Positions 50,101-58,847 of a stretch of DNA of 64,000 bases are shown piece by piece. The notes beneath the pieces were generated by a model. That model worked only from the letters and a program-made list of their open reading frames with translations, made no database searches and was not told where the DNA came from. The stretch covers positions 4,262,274 through 4,326,273 of the forward strand of contig OX422200.1 of the NCBI GenBank assembly GCA_949130485.1, in the 5' to 3' direction. Made by a program: the position numbers and the translations under genes. The DNA is from Agelas oroides. Taxonomy: Eukaryota; Porifera; Demospongiae; Agelasida; Agelasidae. How positions within the stretch are numbered: position 1 is the first letter of the stretch; each line of letters begins with the position of its first letter.

Positions 50101-53100
50101 AAGATAAAGTCTGGGTGTGACCTGGGAACAAGGCTAACATCTAACCACACGTTGCTCCTTTGATGCTAGCCTGGTGGTAGAGTAATGCTTGCTACCTTGA
50201 GTTGAAGGATGTAGTTATTATCAATGGTGAAATTGAAGCACTTTTACTATAGCACTGATAAAATGTAGGGTAACAAAACACTGTGTTCTTGGAACATCAA
50301 TGTTACTATAAACATATGCTATTCTGCAGTTCACTTATCAGTTGGGCATAGTCATAACTACGTACAATGCTTCCCTATTTTCTTGTTCTTTAGACAGCTC
50401 CCAGGCACCTGGTTTGATGGGGGTCGGAGGGCTTGGTGGGCTGCAGATGTCATTGCTAGGTGGAGGGGGAGGACTACACCAGAACTCCCTGCTAGGGGGA
50501 AACACACAGTCCACCGGACTGACATTGGGAGGTGGGTGGTGGAGCACAGGCCTTGCCTGCTCTATTTGTACGACTCTGTTTCACACCACATAGAGATTTG
50601 GCCAATCTTGTACTTTATGGCTGTATTGCCACTAGACCTGCAAAACATGACTCCAAAAACACCTAGTATATAGCCTCAGGCTCTCTCCTGTTATTTATTT
50701 TTTTTGATGAGAGAGCCAGGGACGAAGGCTACTGAGCATGATGCTACAGATTTGTTGAATATGCAGTGTGAAGTAATTTGACAAATGACCAGATACTGTT
50801 CATGGAGCCTCGTTTCCATTCCTTCGCCACCTCAAGTCTTTGATCAGTTTTAGTATATGAATATGGAAGAGGGAAGGTCTGGGAGATCTCATCACATGCG
50901 ATGATGTTATGTAATGTCAGATAGACAGAAGATAAGACACATGGGATGCAGTGCCTGACCATTAGACCAAGGTACGAAATTTCCCTATTTCTCAGCTGCC
51001 ATTGATTTTCTGTAACTTACTCAATTAAAAACAAACTACCAAAGTCACAAAAGTTTACTGAAGGAAAACAAGTGCATAGAGGGATGGAACACTCAAAAAC
51101 CAACCAAAATAGACGGAAATGACACCACACTACTTTCATACCATCCCTACATCTTGTGCCATTTTGCCAACTATGCCTTGTGTTTGTTAGTTGTGTGCAT
51201 AGAAGGGTTGTGGAAAGCAGTTAGTGCTGGGTGTGTAGTGCATGGCTGAGAAGTTATGTTGTGGTTGGCTGCAACTTAATTGCTACTGAGCATGGCAGAT
51301 ATGGTTTGTCTTTTATGCAGAAGCTATGGAATGCATGAGTAGTGCTGAGTCAGTATGGCATGCTGGAGTGTGGTATCTATACATGTCCAGGTTTGCCAAC
51401 AATGCATTGTTAGGGGGTGGGGGTAGGGTTAGGGTTGGGATTAGAGAATAAAGAAAGAACAAAAGAAGATCAAAGGCACTACTAAGCCTTTGATGTAAAT
51501 CCTGGACATCTCTCATGATATGTTGTAAACTTTTGTTGCTGCTGAACATGGCAGATATGAGTTGTCTTGTATGCAAAAGGCTGTGGAGTGAGCACTGCTG
51601 AGTGCCTTGTTGATGTATAAGTTATGCATTCATTTGTGGATGTGAATAGGCTGATGTGCATGTAGAGGTTTCCATAGTTGGCAAAATGGCACAAGATGTA
51701 GGGATGTTGTGAAAGTATTATGGTGTCATTCTCATCTAGTTTGGTTGGGTTTTGATGGCTCCATCCCTACATGTGTTTTCCTTCAGAAACTTTTTGTGAC
51801 TTGTTAATTGTTTGTTTGTTTGTTTGTTTGTTTGTTTTTTTTGCTTGTTTTTTTAGGAGGTAATTGAGACAGGAGGGGAGGCGAATGGGAATACGCTTGG
51901 TCTGCAAAGTACGAAAGTATCGTATAGAACTCTGTTATTCACAAACAACAAACACAAACAACAAACAGTTGTCGTAAATTTAAACGCTTTTAAGTGTAAT
52001 TGTAAATCCAGCCATCAAACTTCTCTATGGAAGTAGAAACTGCTGCTCTTGCAAACTGCACATGCTCAGTTGTGTGGAGTCCTCACATACATACATTTTC
52101 ATTTACAGCAGCCCTAGCAATACATACCTTAACTGGAAGCATGCACATATTCCCTCTCTATGTTTTGCATTATACCACATGTCCTTGGCTGTTGCAGTCT
52201 TCACATACATTGTGTCACCTGCTACCTTCTTATCACAGTAAGCTGTGGCATATAGCAGTAAGCATAAGTGTAGGGTTACCTGAGAATCATCGACTAGTTA
52301 GAGTTTTTTGAGAACGATAAATGGTGAGTGCAATACCCAGTGATTTATGCTGTTCTTTCACATTATTAATAGCTTCCGCTGTTATCGTGCTAGCTTGGCT
52401 GACACCAGAAGAAAAAGAAAGCACAACAGAAAGAAAGTCAGAAAATAGACGATTTGCTCGTTTTAGCAAGTTGCAGGTCTGGTACTTCAGCAATGCTCTC
52501 CAGCGACGTTAACAGTCCTGTTGTTCATGACAGCACTCAATAATGACTGATACAGCTCGTAGAGACCTTTGACTAATCTAATGCAGGCATTTCAAGCAAT
52601 GCCATGTTATATGTGCACTTTTAATGTGGCCGCCATTTTTGGAGAGGCATGTGGCTTACGGTAGTAAGCCATGATACTACTTCTACGTAGCTTGCAGAAC
52701 AAGGCACCATAAACTTTGTGCTAGCCTGGCATGGCCGATTCTTTGCTTACCTTCTGCAAAAACATGAGAAAGAGGAAGCTTTGTATTTCAAAAGTGTACT
52801 GAACGAGCTGAATTGACACTGCCTTACAAACATGCCAGCCTCCAGTCGTTAGACAAGACATTACAAGGAAGGGCCTTGAGATTCTTAAGGCCCTGCCTCT
52901 TGTGTGTCTACCTAACATTACATCGCACCACTGCATGTGACAAGATCTCCCAGGTCTTCTCCGTGCATATTCACATACTGGAAGCAATCATAGTGGAGGT
53001 GACAAAGGCTGAGAACAAGACTTCTGTTCATGTGTTAGATCAGTTAATGTACCGTAAATCAGGAAATTTACATTATATGAAATTTTTGTTGGAAAAATTT

Positions 53101-56100
53101 GTGTGTTCAAAAATTTTCGGAGGGTCGACGTCCTACGTAAATATTTTAACACGAAAATTTTAGGAATAGAATAGTACTTTCGATTCGATATCAACAAACG
53201 ATCTCACCTGTTGTATTTGCCACGCTTCGTCTTGTCCACTCTGGAGCCTTCTTTTAACACTTTCTCTACCTCTTTGTTGGCGAGAGCAATGGCTTGTGAT
53301 GGTACATGGAGGCTTAAGGAAACCATAGGTTCAGGAAGCCCGTTGCTTGGCCTAAAGTAGTCTCTGATAGACATTACTGAACCAGCTACACAGTCGCAAG
53401 TGTGAACGTTGAGCATGAGCATGTGGAATGGTGCGCACTATGATTCGCACCGTGATGTTTTAATTATTCGTTGTAAAAAAAAAATTCACTGCAGAAAATA
53501 TTTCGTGAGATAAAATTTTGTAGCCATATCCGACTGCGAAATTTTTCAACAACGAAAATTTCCCAATTTACAGTATATACTGCACAGGAAATTTTCATTA
53601 TATGAAAATTTTTGTTGAGAGGGTGAGGTCTGGGGACAAGACTAGATTATTACATCAAAGCATTCATTGGTCTTATTGATTACATTCAGAATGGAAAAGT
53701 AAGAGTATGCCATCCATGGCCTGAAGGTATAATTGCGGTCACCATAGACAGCTCTCACAGCAGATATGATCCTCTGCACATAAACCAGCCATTTTGGAAA
53801 AATTGATATTATTGCTAGTCTCATGCCCAGTCCACGTGTGCCTCCCAGCAAGAAACAGTCTGGTGAACAAACTTGAATTTCTTGAACCTATAAAATTGCA
53901 AGATCATTAATTATTACATACCACTTCCTGTGTAGCAGCAAGATTTTACCTCTCATCTCAGGTATTCAAACATTTTTTGAGTGGGTGTGGCGTGAAATGT
54001 TGAACATTGCTAGGTTACACTGGTCACAAAGCGCACACTTGCCCAAGAAATTCAACTTGGTTCTCCAAACCGTTTTTCCTCGTGAGAGGGTGAGGTCTGG
54101 GGACAAGAGTAGATTATTACATCAAAGCATTCATTGTTCTTATTGATGACATTCAGAATGGAAAAGTGAGAGTATGCCATCACTATGCAACCATGTTTCA
54201 GTTGTACACAGTTATGGTTTGGTACACATGATAACAACTGATATCAAGAAAGTATATCCTCAAGCTACAAAACGGAAGTTGTACAAATGTTGGAAGTAGC
54301 ATGTACAATCAGTATTTGTATACAATACCTTGAAATCAGTATTTATAGTGAATCAGTGAACGATTTGCAAACTGGGTCACAAGTAAACCACTACTAATAG
54401 CTAGCAACCTGTCCTACCACCACCCTGGTCTGTGTATAGCACATGCTAAGTTACATGCATCAATGCCCTTAGCAGAAGAATAACTGGATAACCTCTAAAC
54501 GTAGGACAGTACAAGTAGAGGCATGATATAGCCACCATTTTTGTAAACTGATAAACAATCCATTTCACAACCTTGTTTACCATCTCAGATTTCAACAGAG
54601 GTGTGAGTGCTTAAACATCTGCCCCTGGAAACCAGACAGTGTGCAGGGAGCAGTAGCATAGTCAGCATACATCAAATGCATTGGCGTGTCAATTTTGTGA
54701 GAACTGCACAAAACACAAAAGCGTCTAGAATGAGTCTCTCAGGTAGACTCTAATCCCTCTTGGCCTATTGTAAGTGCATACTGGCATATCTATTATAGCG
54801 ACTGTATGTTTTGCCAGAATCAAGAGTGCTTCCTATTTGGATGTCTTCAGTAGTATGTACCATACTCACACAAGTAGGTCTCTAGTCCATATGAGATGGC
54901 AAGCTCCTTTAAAGCTTCCGGTGTTGCACAAAAGCTGTCTGGGAACAAGGCTAAGCTAGCTGCTTGATCTTTGCACATACCAGTACATGCCTATGTGTGG
55001 CTACACCACTGGCAGGGAACTAAACTAAACAGAGATATAAAGGAATTTAGATGTTATGAGGCAAAAATAGAGGAAAGTGAGAACTCCGTTAGGGGTTGAC
55101 CGAAAATTTCTCCCCATCAGAAAAGAACCCATGCAAAGTGGTTTTCTCATTCTAAATGCTCAGTGCATCTTGCCTCATGCTGGAAATAAAGGAATTTAGA
55201 TGTTATGAGGCGAAAATAGAGGAAAGTGAAAAGGCCGGCAGCCGCCGGGAGTCAAATCCAGGACACCTCTGGCTTGAGCCGCCAGTGCTCTGCCACTGAG
55301 CTATGGCAACCGGACAACCACCAATCCTCTATATGTACTGCACAGGTGGCACTGAATGCCTCAGTCGCACAATGGTCTTTCCTCTATTTTCACCTCATAA
55401 CATCTAAATTCCTTTATTTCCAGCATGAGGCAAGATGCTCTGAGTGTAAACAGAGATAATATTGTCAGGCTCTAGGCTCAGGATTCTGCAGATTTAAGGC
55501 TCCAACCACACCTACTAATTGACAAGCTTTCAGTGGTCAGTGTTCCCAACCAAAGAACACTCATTCAGAATAAAATTCCCAACAGTGTCAGAAATGAAGA
55601 CCCTACAAGGTGAAAGGAGCATTTCTAAGCCCACTTGTGCAAAGAAGAGATAAACAAGCTGCTACCAGTTGGTATAATGCAATAATTCTGTGCATACAGC
55701 TATGAAGTAAAACTGTAAACTGCTAAGCGAATTCTTTACTCTGCCTTCCACATGTGTTTGGGCAAACTGGTGCTTACAATGGCACCCATTCAGCATGCTA
55801 TGCATCAGTTGCTCTCTGCTGTTAATTACTGCCCTATGCGTGCATGTGTGAAGCAACTGGTTCAGTAAGTCAGTCAGTCACATCCATATTTAATATGATC
55901 AACAATGGCGGAGATGGGGGCATATACAAAACCCTAGATGTGTGTTCTAGCAGAGTATACATTGAAGTATACATGAGAAATACTATGCAAGTGTGGCATT
56001 TGAAGCTCTATGATTCTACTGAAGAGGTAGGCAAGGGAGCAACATATCTGCGAAGGCTATTGCAGTGCAATTGACCAAGTTAACATATATTTATGGCTAG

Positions 56101-56397
56101 ATCCCAGACTGACGGTCTGTTCTAGAATTTATAGTGAATCTACGTACATATTTGGTGTCATGATTGTTATATATATATCTATTCACAGGTGGCAACCTTG
56201 GATTAGGTGGTGGTGGTATTGGTGCGACTGGAGGGCTAGGGGGTCTGGGGATGTCCGGAGGGCAGGGGCTCTCTCTGGGTGCTGTTAGCCAACCATCACT
56301 AGTAGGAGGATCAACTGTTAGTGGGCTGAACCTAGCAGGAACTACTCAGCCCTTCAATCTGCAGAAACCTCCTTTGGGAAAGAGAAGAATCGCATAA
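29172..56397 (+). CDS. NUP58: Nucleoporin p58/p45 (NUP58/NUPL1), 11 coding exons
   Basis: Central-channel nucleoporin, partner of NUP62 and NUP54. Exons: 29172-29244, 30767-31745, 31826-31988, 34631-34705, 35007-35086, 40033-40151, 40599-40681, 45436-45526, 48914-49009, 50394-50531, 56189-56397. All junctions are GT-AG and phase-consistent, giving 701 codons plus stop; human NUP58 is near 600. Residues 25-350 are a low-complexity domain with an 11-residue GLQLGQ-type repeat. Residues about 352-560 are the conserved helical, coiled-coil part, with blocks QKFMKQQKEM, ELRNAEIARRT, PAGLQHENTAPAEYF, YRQQIEELESHL, LAAQLQTIHE and FLKEQYLSYRKVFLQD. The C-terminal tail is Gly/Leu-rich and ends in basic KRRIA, like the vertebrate basic end. 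No FG dipeptide is present in the reconstruction. A good acceptor (ctgtgcag, ending 29145) before the start exon suggests a spliced 5' UTR. Introns 3, 5, 7, 8, 9 and 10 are swollen by repeats. Confidence 0.93.
30772..31400 (+). repeat. 33-bp coding tandem repeat in NUP58 exon 2
   Basis: In-frame 33-bp unit (GGACTACAGTTGGGGCAA core) encoding about 20 GLQLGQ-type units of 11 residues, with a few shortened or lengthened ones (GTGGTGLQLGQ). It also keeps the other frames open, which explains a 230-residue antisense frame. Nearly identical adjacent units point to recent expansion. Confidence 0.93.
32033..32469. mobile_element. TACCGTA-family MITE beside 34-bp array
   Basis: The left end TACCGTATAGCAGGAAAC and right end (inverted TACTGTATAGTGGGAAAA) pair, with matching GCCAAATTT blocks inside both arms. 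The right end meets the 34-bp tandem array directly. Confidence 0.55.
32466..33090. repeat. 34-bp tandem array, about 18 units, NUP58 intron 3
   Basis: Unit GTAGCTTGGTGTTGCAACAG plus CCCGAACCACTGAG, very uniform. It starts at the end of the MITE at 32033-32469 and ends with diverged units. Antisense open frames (WFGLLQHQ repeats) are artefacts of the repeat. Confidence 0.92.
33990..34165. repeat. Interspersed repeat family with GGCCTGGTATTGGCTGAAAC core
   Basis: About 170 bp, shared in either orientation with 11163-11320, 19684-19830, 34792-34965 (diverged), 48720-48900 and 61640-61800. The common order is TTAGGGAGATGTG, AGGCCTA, GTGGGTGACTTTG, the core, then TCATGCA and AGGTGGCTGGCCTT. No coding frame; SINE or MITE origin unresolved. 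Confidence 0.55.
34437..34492. repeat. Short inverted repeat, NUP58 intron 3
   Basis: TAGTCTATCAAGCCAGAC pairs perfectly with GTCTGGCTTGATAGACTA. It resembles the other TAGTCT-ended hairpins but lacks the CCCAG core. Confidence 0.5.
35113..35525. mobile_element. TACCGTA-related MITE
   Basis: The left end (TACTGTATAGCGCTAAATTT) and right end (inverted GTAGCGCTACG...) share the GCGCTA core and AAATTTTCG blocks. Pairing is imperfect. It lies in NUP58 intron 5 just after exon 35007-35086. Confidence 0.4.
35526..40032. other. NUP58 intron 5 remainder with a decayed transposon-like inverted pair
   Basis: Inverted arms of about 70 bp at 36606-36675 and about 37250-37321 (AAGGTTACGGGATACAG, ACCTTCCTTTTCTCCGTGCA) bracket an open frame at 36811-37137 with no recognised motif. 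A short frame at 35688 (MAECTSGDAPPTKRQC) may be another transposon remnant. I see nothing identifiable from about 37.9 to 40.0 kb. Confidence 0.4.
40758..40867. mobile_element. CCCAG-family hairpin, NUP58 intron 7
   Basis: A near-perfect hairpin of about 105 bp from TAGCCTCGTCCCCAGGCC to its complement, with stem GATTTTATCTCGCAGCTGTG. It begins 77 bp after exon 40599-40681. Confidence 0.65.
40980..41009 (-). ncRNA. Hammerhead-ribozyme-like core in left arm of Penelope-like element
   Basis: Inverted counterpart of the motif at 43184-43213, with one base different in the stem-II loop. The stem-II pairing and the GAAAC block are intact. It has the same limits: flanking stems are not resolved. 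Confidence 0.38.
41058..43168 (-). pseudogene. Penelope-like RT plus GIY-YIG endonuclease, inactivated
   Basis: Read on the minus strand, the N-terminal part (43168 to about 42570) contains LPADKGNATVMM, a typical Penelope-like RT motif. A frameshift near 42570 links it to the next piece (PRIYGLPKIHKP, RPIVSCIGSPTYQL). An in-frame TAG follows at 42282-42284. The segment that should carry RT motif A (an SFDV-type block) is absent, consistent with an internal deletion. The palm resumes with GAAMGSPVSAVVANLYMEF. The catalytic motif usually read as YVDD is RYVDNTF here, so the second aspartate is replaced. The C-terminal part has IPCSCGQVYIGETRRRLETR followed by a conserved Glu, fitting a GIY-YIG nuclease with a CxC cluster in front. 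Stop, frameshift, deletion and altered active site together make it dead. Confidence 0.82.
43184..43213 (+). ncRNA. Hammerhead-ribozyme-like core in right arm of Penelope-like element
   Basis: CTGATGA is followed by a hairpin (GACTG, loop, CAGTC) and then GAAAC, the order of conserved core and stem II in hammerhead ribozymes. Such motifs are reported in Penelope-like elements. I cannot place convincing stems I and III, and there is one extra C between the core and stem II, so cleavage activity is not shown. The opposite arm carries the same motif on the minus strand at 40980-41009. Confidence 0.4.
43797..45430. repeat. 36/37-bp pyrimidine minisatellite ending at NUP58 exon 8 acceptor
   Basis: Unit CCCTCTTGTCCCACCATCCT plus ATCTCTCCTCCTCCCG, roughly 45 copies with 36- and 37-bp forms. 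Almost pure pyrimidine on the NUP58 strand, it ends 5 bp before exon 45436-45526 (CCTCCCTCCCAG). Three long frames of more than 540 residues are artefacts. Confidence 0.93.
46823..47230 (+). repeat. Repeat copy in NUP58 intron 8, inverted partner at 52265-52675
   Basis: Begins with a small palindrome (GGCGTACGGTAGTACGCC), then AATGGCGGCCACATT, and continues about 400 bp with a degenerate open frame (KANRLSSDF). The same order occurs inverted at 52265-52675 (KRANRLFSDF). It is a transposon of unknown family. Confidence 0.5.
47445..47603 (+). pseudogene. Possible transposon protein fragment, NUP58 intron 8
   Basis: A 52-codon frame with Lys/Arg/Asn repeats (KKRARDKQNYLRNKE, NKYWKNPEKHS). This style resembles the NPEKK repeats seen in some invertebrate Helitron proteins. 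It is short, and evidence is composition and motif style only. Confidence 0.25.
47956..48633. mobile_element. Foldback element with about 130-bp inverted arms, NUP58 intron 8
   Basis: Arms 47956-48085 and 48504-48633 are nearly identical in inverted orientation. They begin AAGTCACAAAAAAGTTTGCC and contain ATGTAGGGATG near one side and CATCCCTACATCTTGTGCC near the other. The interior of about 420 bp is AC-rich with no gene. A related element is at 51042-51802. Confidence 0.75.
49047..49790. mobile_element. TACCGTA-family MITE in NUP58 intron 9
   Basis: Left TACCGTAAAATCAGGATAT and right (inverted TATTGTAAAATCGGGATAA) form terminal repeats, and GGGTGCTAATA-like subrepeats lie inside both arms. 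It starts 38 bp after exon 48914-49009. No coding content seen. Confidence 0.55.
50037..50136. mobile_element. CCCAG-family hairpin, NUP58 intron 9
   Basis: Ends GCCTCGTTCCCAGGCC and complement, with an interior related to the hairpin at 40758 (ACAGATTTTA, AGATAAAGTCTGGG). Confidence 0.55.
50664..50733. repeat. Short inverted repeat, NUP58 intron 10
   Basis: TAGCCTCAGGCTCTCTC pairs with GAGAGAGCCAGGGACGAAGGCTA around a T-rich loop. It is a diverged TAGCCT-ended hairpin. Confidence 0.45.
51042..51802. mobile_element. Foldback element, second family member, NUP58 intron 10
   Basis: Arms of about 130 bp (51042-51170 and 51672-51802) match each other inverted and match the arms of the element at 47956-48633. 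The interior differs. It also carries the CATCCCTACAT motifs. Confidence 0.72.
52265..52675 (-). repeat. Inverted partner of the repeat at 46823-47230, NUP58 intron 10
   Basis: It reads on the minus strand in the same order as 46823-47230, with small indels. The frame here is longer (TITAEAINNVKEQ), but I do not recognise the product. Confidence 0.5.
52845..52995. repeat. Interspersed repeat shared with 23710-23860 and 50760-50960
   Basis: A shared order of AGGGCCTTGAGATTCTT, ACATCACTGCATGTGAC, AAGATCTCCCAGGCCTTCC and CATACTGGAAGCAATCA links three places, the one at 50760 being inverted. No gene is seen. Confidence 0.45.
53050..53575. mobile_element. TACCGTA-family element carrying a protein fragment
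   Basis: The ends TACCGTAAATCAGGAAATTT and inverted TACTGTAAATTGGGAAATTT pair. Unlike the other copies it holds a coding fragment on the minus strand (53204-53374). It looks like an internally deleted derivative of an autonomous DNA transposon. A further truncated end follows at about 53590-53620. Confidence 0.55.
53204..53374 (-). pseudogene. N-terminal fragment of a transposon-encoded protein
   Basis: About 56 residues beginning MSIRDYFRPSNGLPEP, with SQAIALANKEVEKVL and a basic KTKRGKYNR end. This style of N-terminus is familiar to me from transposon-linked proteins of sponges and cnidarians, where a helix-turn-helix region usually follows. It stops right after the basic stretch. The identification is from memory and tentative. 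Confidence 0.35.
55154..55447. mobile_element. Foldback element enclosing a tRNA-like (SINE-type) sequence
   Basis: Arms of about 68 bp (55154-55222 and 55379-55447; core AATTTAGATGTTATGAGG) pair inverted. Between them, on the minus strand, is a tRNA-like sequence. A shorter relative at 14389-14512 in an XPO7 intron has the same arms, and a lone arm lies at about 55036-55080. Confidence 0.6.
55238..55312 (-). repeat. tRNA-like sequence with pol III A and B boxes
   Basis: On the minus strand, TAGCTCAGTGGCAGAGC gives a D-arm and consensus A box. CTGGC-loop-GCCAG forms an anticodon-like stem with CTC in the loop. GGATTTGACTCC resembles a B box. The acceptor ends do not pair well, so it is more likely tRNA-derived (SINE-like) than a working tRNA. 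Confidence 0.5.
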
Positions 56398-57000
56398 AAA
56401 AAACTTGTCTGCACAACTCTTTGCTACATGCTATCTATGATGTGCAGTTTTATGCTCTGTAACTGGAACTCTCTTATAGCACTTGTGCTTATATATTACC
56501 TATAGTAGCCATTGTTCTGAGACTTTTGTGCATCTCTTTCCACATGAGCTGGGAGAACAACCTTCCAATTTTCTTTTCCATGCAAATCTATAGCCAAACA
56601 CTGCACAGGGCATCATGCTGCATGCCTTACACCGTTACCAAAGTCAGTTGGTATGACCTGCTCAGATTTTTTAATACGAGATTGAATAAGCTTGTTTCTG
56701 ACTGAGCGATCCTTCTCCCTGCATCTCAGACTGAGTTGGAGCTCTATCATTCACACAGTAACAGTTATGTATGCAGTGGCAGCCATTAAATGTCAAGCAG
56801 CCTATTATAATTTTGTAGTTCCTAATCTCCAGCTGTTGTTATTGACAGCAAAGAGTACGTAAACCTTGATTTCAGAAATCTCTACACAGTGGGTAAATTG
56901 GGATCACTATCGATCTGCTCTGTGCACAACATTATTGCTATATGGTAGATGTCCGCGTGATATGGGGATACCTAGCTAGCGATTTGGGGCCTGGGGTTTC

Positions 57001-57065
57001 CCTAGTCTCGTGCCCAGCCGTCTACGCCCCCCGAGGGGCGTGGACAGCTGGGGCACGAGACTAGG
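57001..57065. mobile_element. CCCAG-family hairpin upstream of SRCR gene
   Basis: An almost perfect 30-bp-stem palindrome, CCTAGTCTCGTGCCCAGC to its complement, around a CCGA loop. It lies about 190 bp before the SRCR start codon. Confidence 0.6.
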
Positions 57066-57254
57066 AGTTCCCCATATCACTAGCGATTTGGGCATGGGGT
57101 GCCCCATATTGCGGCATTTCGCCCTGACGAAACCCTTCAAGTGTAGATACATGTACTTGTATTTTGCAGTGATTTCCTGTACGCGCTGCCGACTGGGATG
57201 TATTTTGTGCACTGCCAACGTAGCCTTGTTATTAGTGGCATATGCTGATAGAGA

Positions 57255-58847
57255 ATGATGCTGTCTGTTTGCTCGTTGTTCAGTCTACTGTTGCTTGGAG
57301 TGATTCAGAGGGGTCACAACGCAGCTGATGCTAAGATTGACAGTAAGCGAAAGTTGTGTTGCGGCAGTCAGTGGATAGCTGTCTAATGTATACTGGTCTT
57401 GAATCGTCTACATGTACTTGGCTGTATTAAATAACTCTGATGTGTTTGCCTGCATGCGTATACACTTGAGTAGTCTAAATGCGAATTAAAAATAGTGATG
57501 AGCTTGCTAATACTCCCGTGATAAAACAGGTTGTTCAGATGTCGGTCAAATAAGGCTCACTGAAGACCGTGTACCCATAAGTGGGACCGTCCGAGGACGA
57601 ATAGAAATTTGCAGCAATCAAAGCAGAAGTGTATATTCTTGGGAAGAGCTGTGTGATGATAACTGGACAGTGGAAGATATCACTGTGGCCTGCAGAGATC
57701 TGGGCTACTCAGCTTCCAGTAAGTAAAACTAGTCATGCACATTCATTCATTTGCAATAATTCACCCTCTCTCTTTGTTGCATTCAGATGCCGCTTTGTTT
57801 AATCCAGACATCACTGAAATGAGCCAAGGGTATGCATACAATTGCAGTGGTTCAGAGTCAAGGCTGGCAGATTGCACAAGGCATCCCACAAATAACTGTA
57901 ATGCTGGAATTGGTGTGCAATGTTACAATGTTACTAGTAGCACCACAGTCACTCCGAGTATTAGTAATACAGTCAGTCCAAACACCAGACTGCAGCCATC
58001 GATATATGTGCAAGCAACACCTACTGTTCAACTTGTCACACCATCTCCCCTGTTACAAGCCACAACTCCAACTAAAAACTTATTCCCAATATACATTTAT
58101 GCCACAATAGGAATAGTTACTGTATTAGTACTTGCTATAGTAGGCATTGTGATAGTGGCTATAATAATGTGTAGGATATCTGCAAGAAGAAAGCAGCTAA
58201 CATCTCCACAGTTCACTCAGAACAATGATTATGTACCTAAAGAAGAATCACTGTACAGTAACTCAAAAGACCACACTATGGTGGAGCCATCTAACGAAAT
58301 TACCCAGCATCACATTTACCATGAAGTAGCTCCCCCAGCTATACATACTTATGAAGACGTTAAACCCAATAAACAGAATGAAAAGGGATGTGAGCAAGGG
58401 GGAGACTATGCTTCACTGGACAGCACCAGCAACAGGGAGACCACAACAATGCAACAACAACACTCGTACTCCTGCTTGAACCACAAAAAGCCCCCACCAG
58501 AGAAGGGAATGCCTTACATCCCACATGCAGTCAACCAGCTGTCCTTCCTAATGTCACCAACAAAAACAAACAATACGTTCCCCTCAGACTCCAATAACCC
58601 CCCTACTACTGCAGCATCCAATGGAGTGTATGGTGAGCGGTGTGGAAATCATGTTTATGCAATCTTGGAAGATCCAAGCAAATGTCATACTCAATCTACT
58701 TCTGCCGTCCACTACTCCACTCAAGGAGAAGTGGTTGGGGGACATCAGTATGCCATTCTAGAGGCTCCTACAATGCCTAGCCATAGAGCCATGCATTCAG
58801 ACACTGGCAGCACTACAAGTTCACAACCATCCCATTTCCCTGATTAA
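57255..58847 (+). CDS. SRCR-domain single-pass membrane receptor with tyrosine-rich tail
   Basis: Exons 57255-57342, 57530-57718 and 57787-58847 join in phase to 445 residues. Residues 1 to about 21 form a signal peptide (hydrophobic LFSLLLLGVI core). Residues about 34-138 are one scavenger receptor cysteine-rich domain: GRIEIC, ELCDDNW, VACRDLGY, NCSGSESRLADC and GIGVQC carry the usual cysteines. A Ser/Thr/Pro-rich stalk with N-glycosylation sequons follows (139-190), then a transmembrane helix (about 193-220) and a basic stop (RISARRK). The cytoplasmic tail of about 220 residues has many possible phosphotyrosine sites: YVPK, YSNS, YHEV, YEDV, YASL and two YAIL motifs near the C-terminus. 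SRCR proteins bind ligands at the cell surface; a signalling role through SH2 proteins is inference. An in-frame second ATG follows the first directly. A related gene copy begins at 63542. Confidence 0.86.

Noticed and set aside
55238-55312. A functional tRNA gene
   Set aside because: The D-arm and A box are good, but the acceptor stem does not pair properly and the sequence sits inside a foldback repeat with a degraded relative, so a tRNA-derived repeat is more likely.
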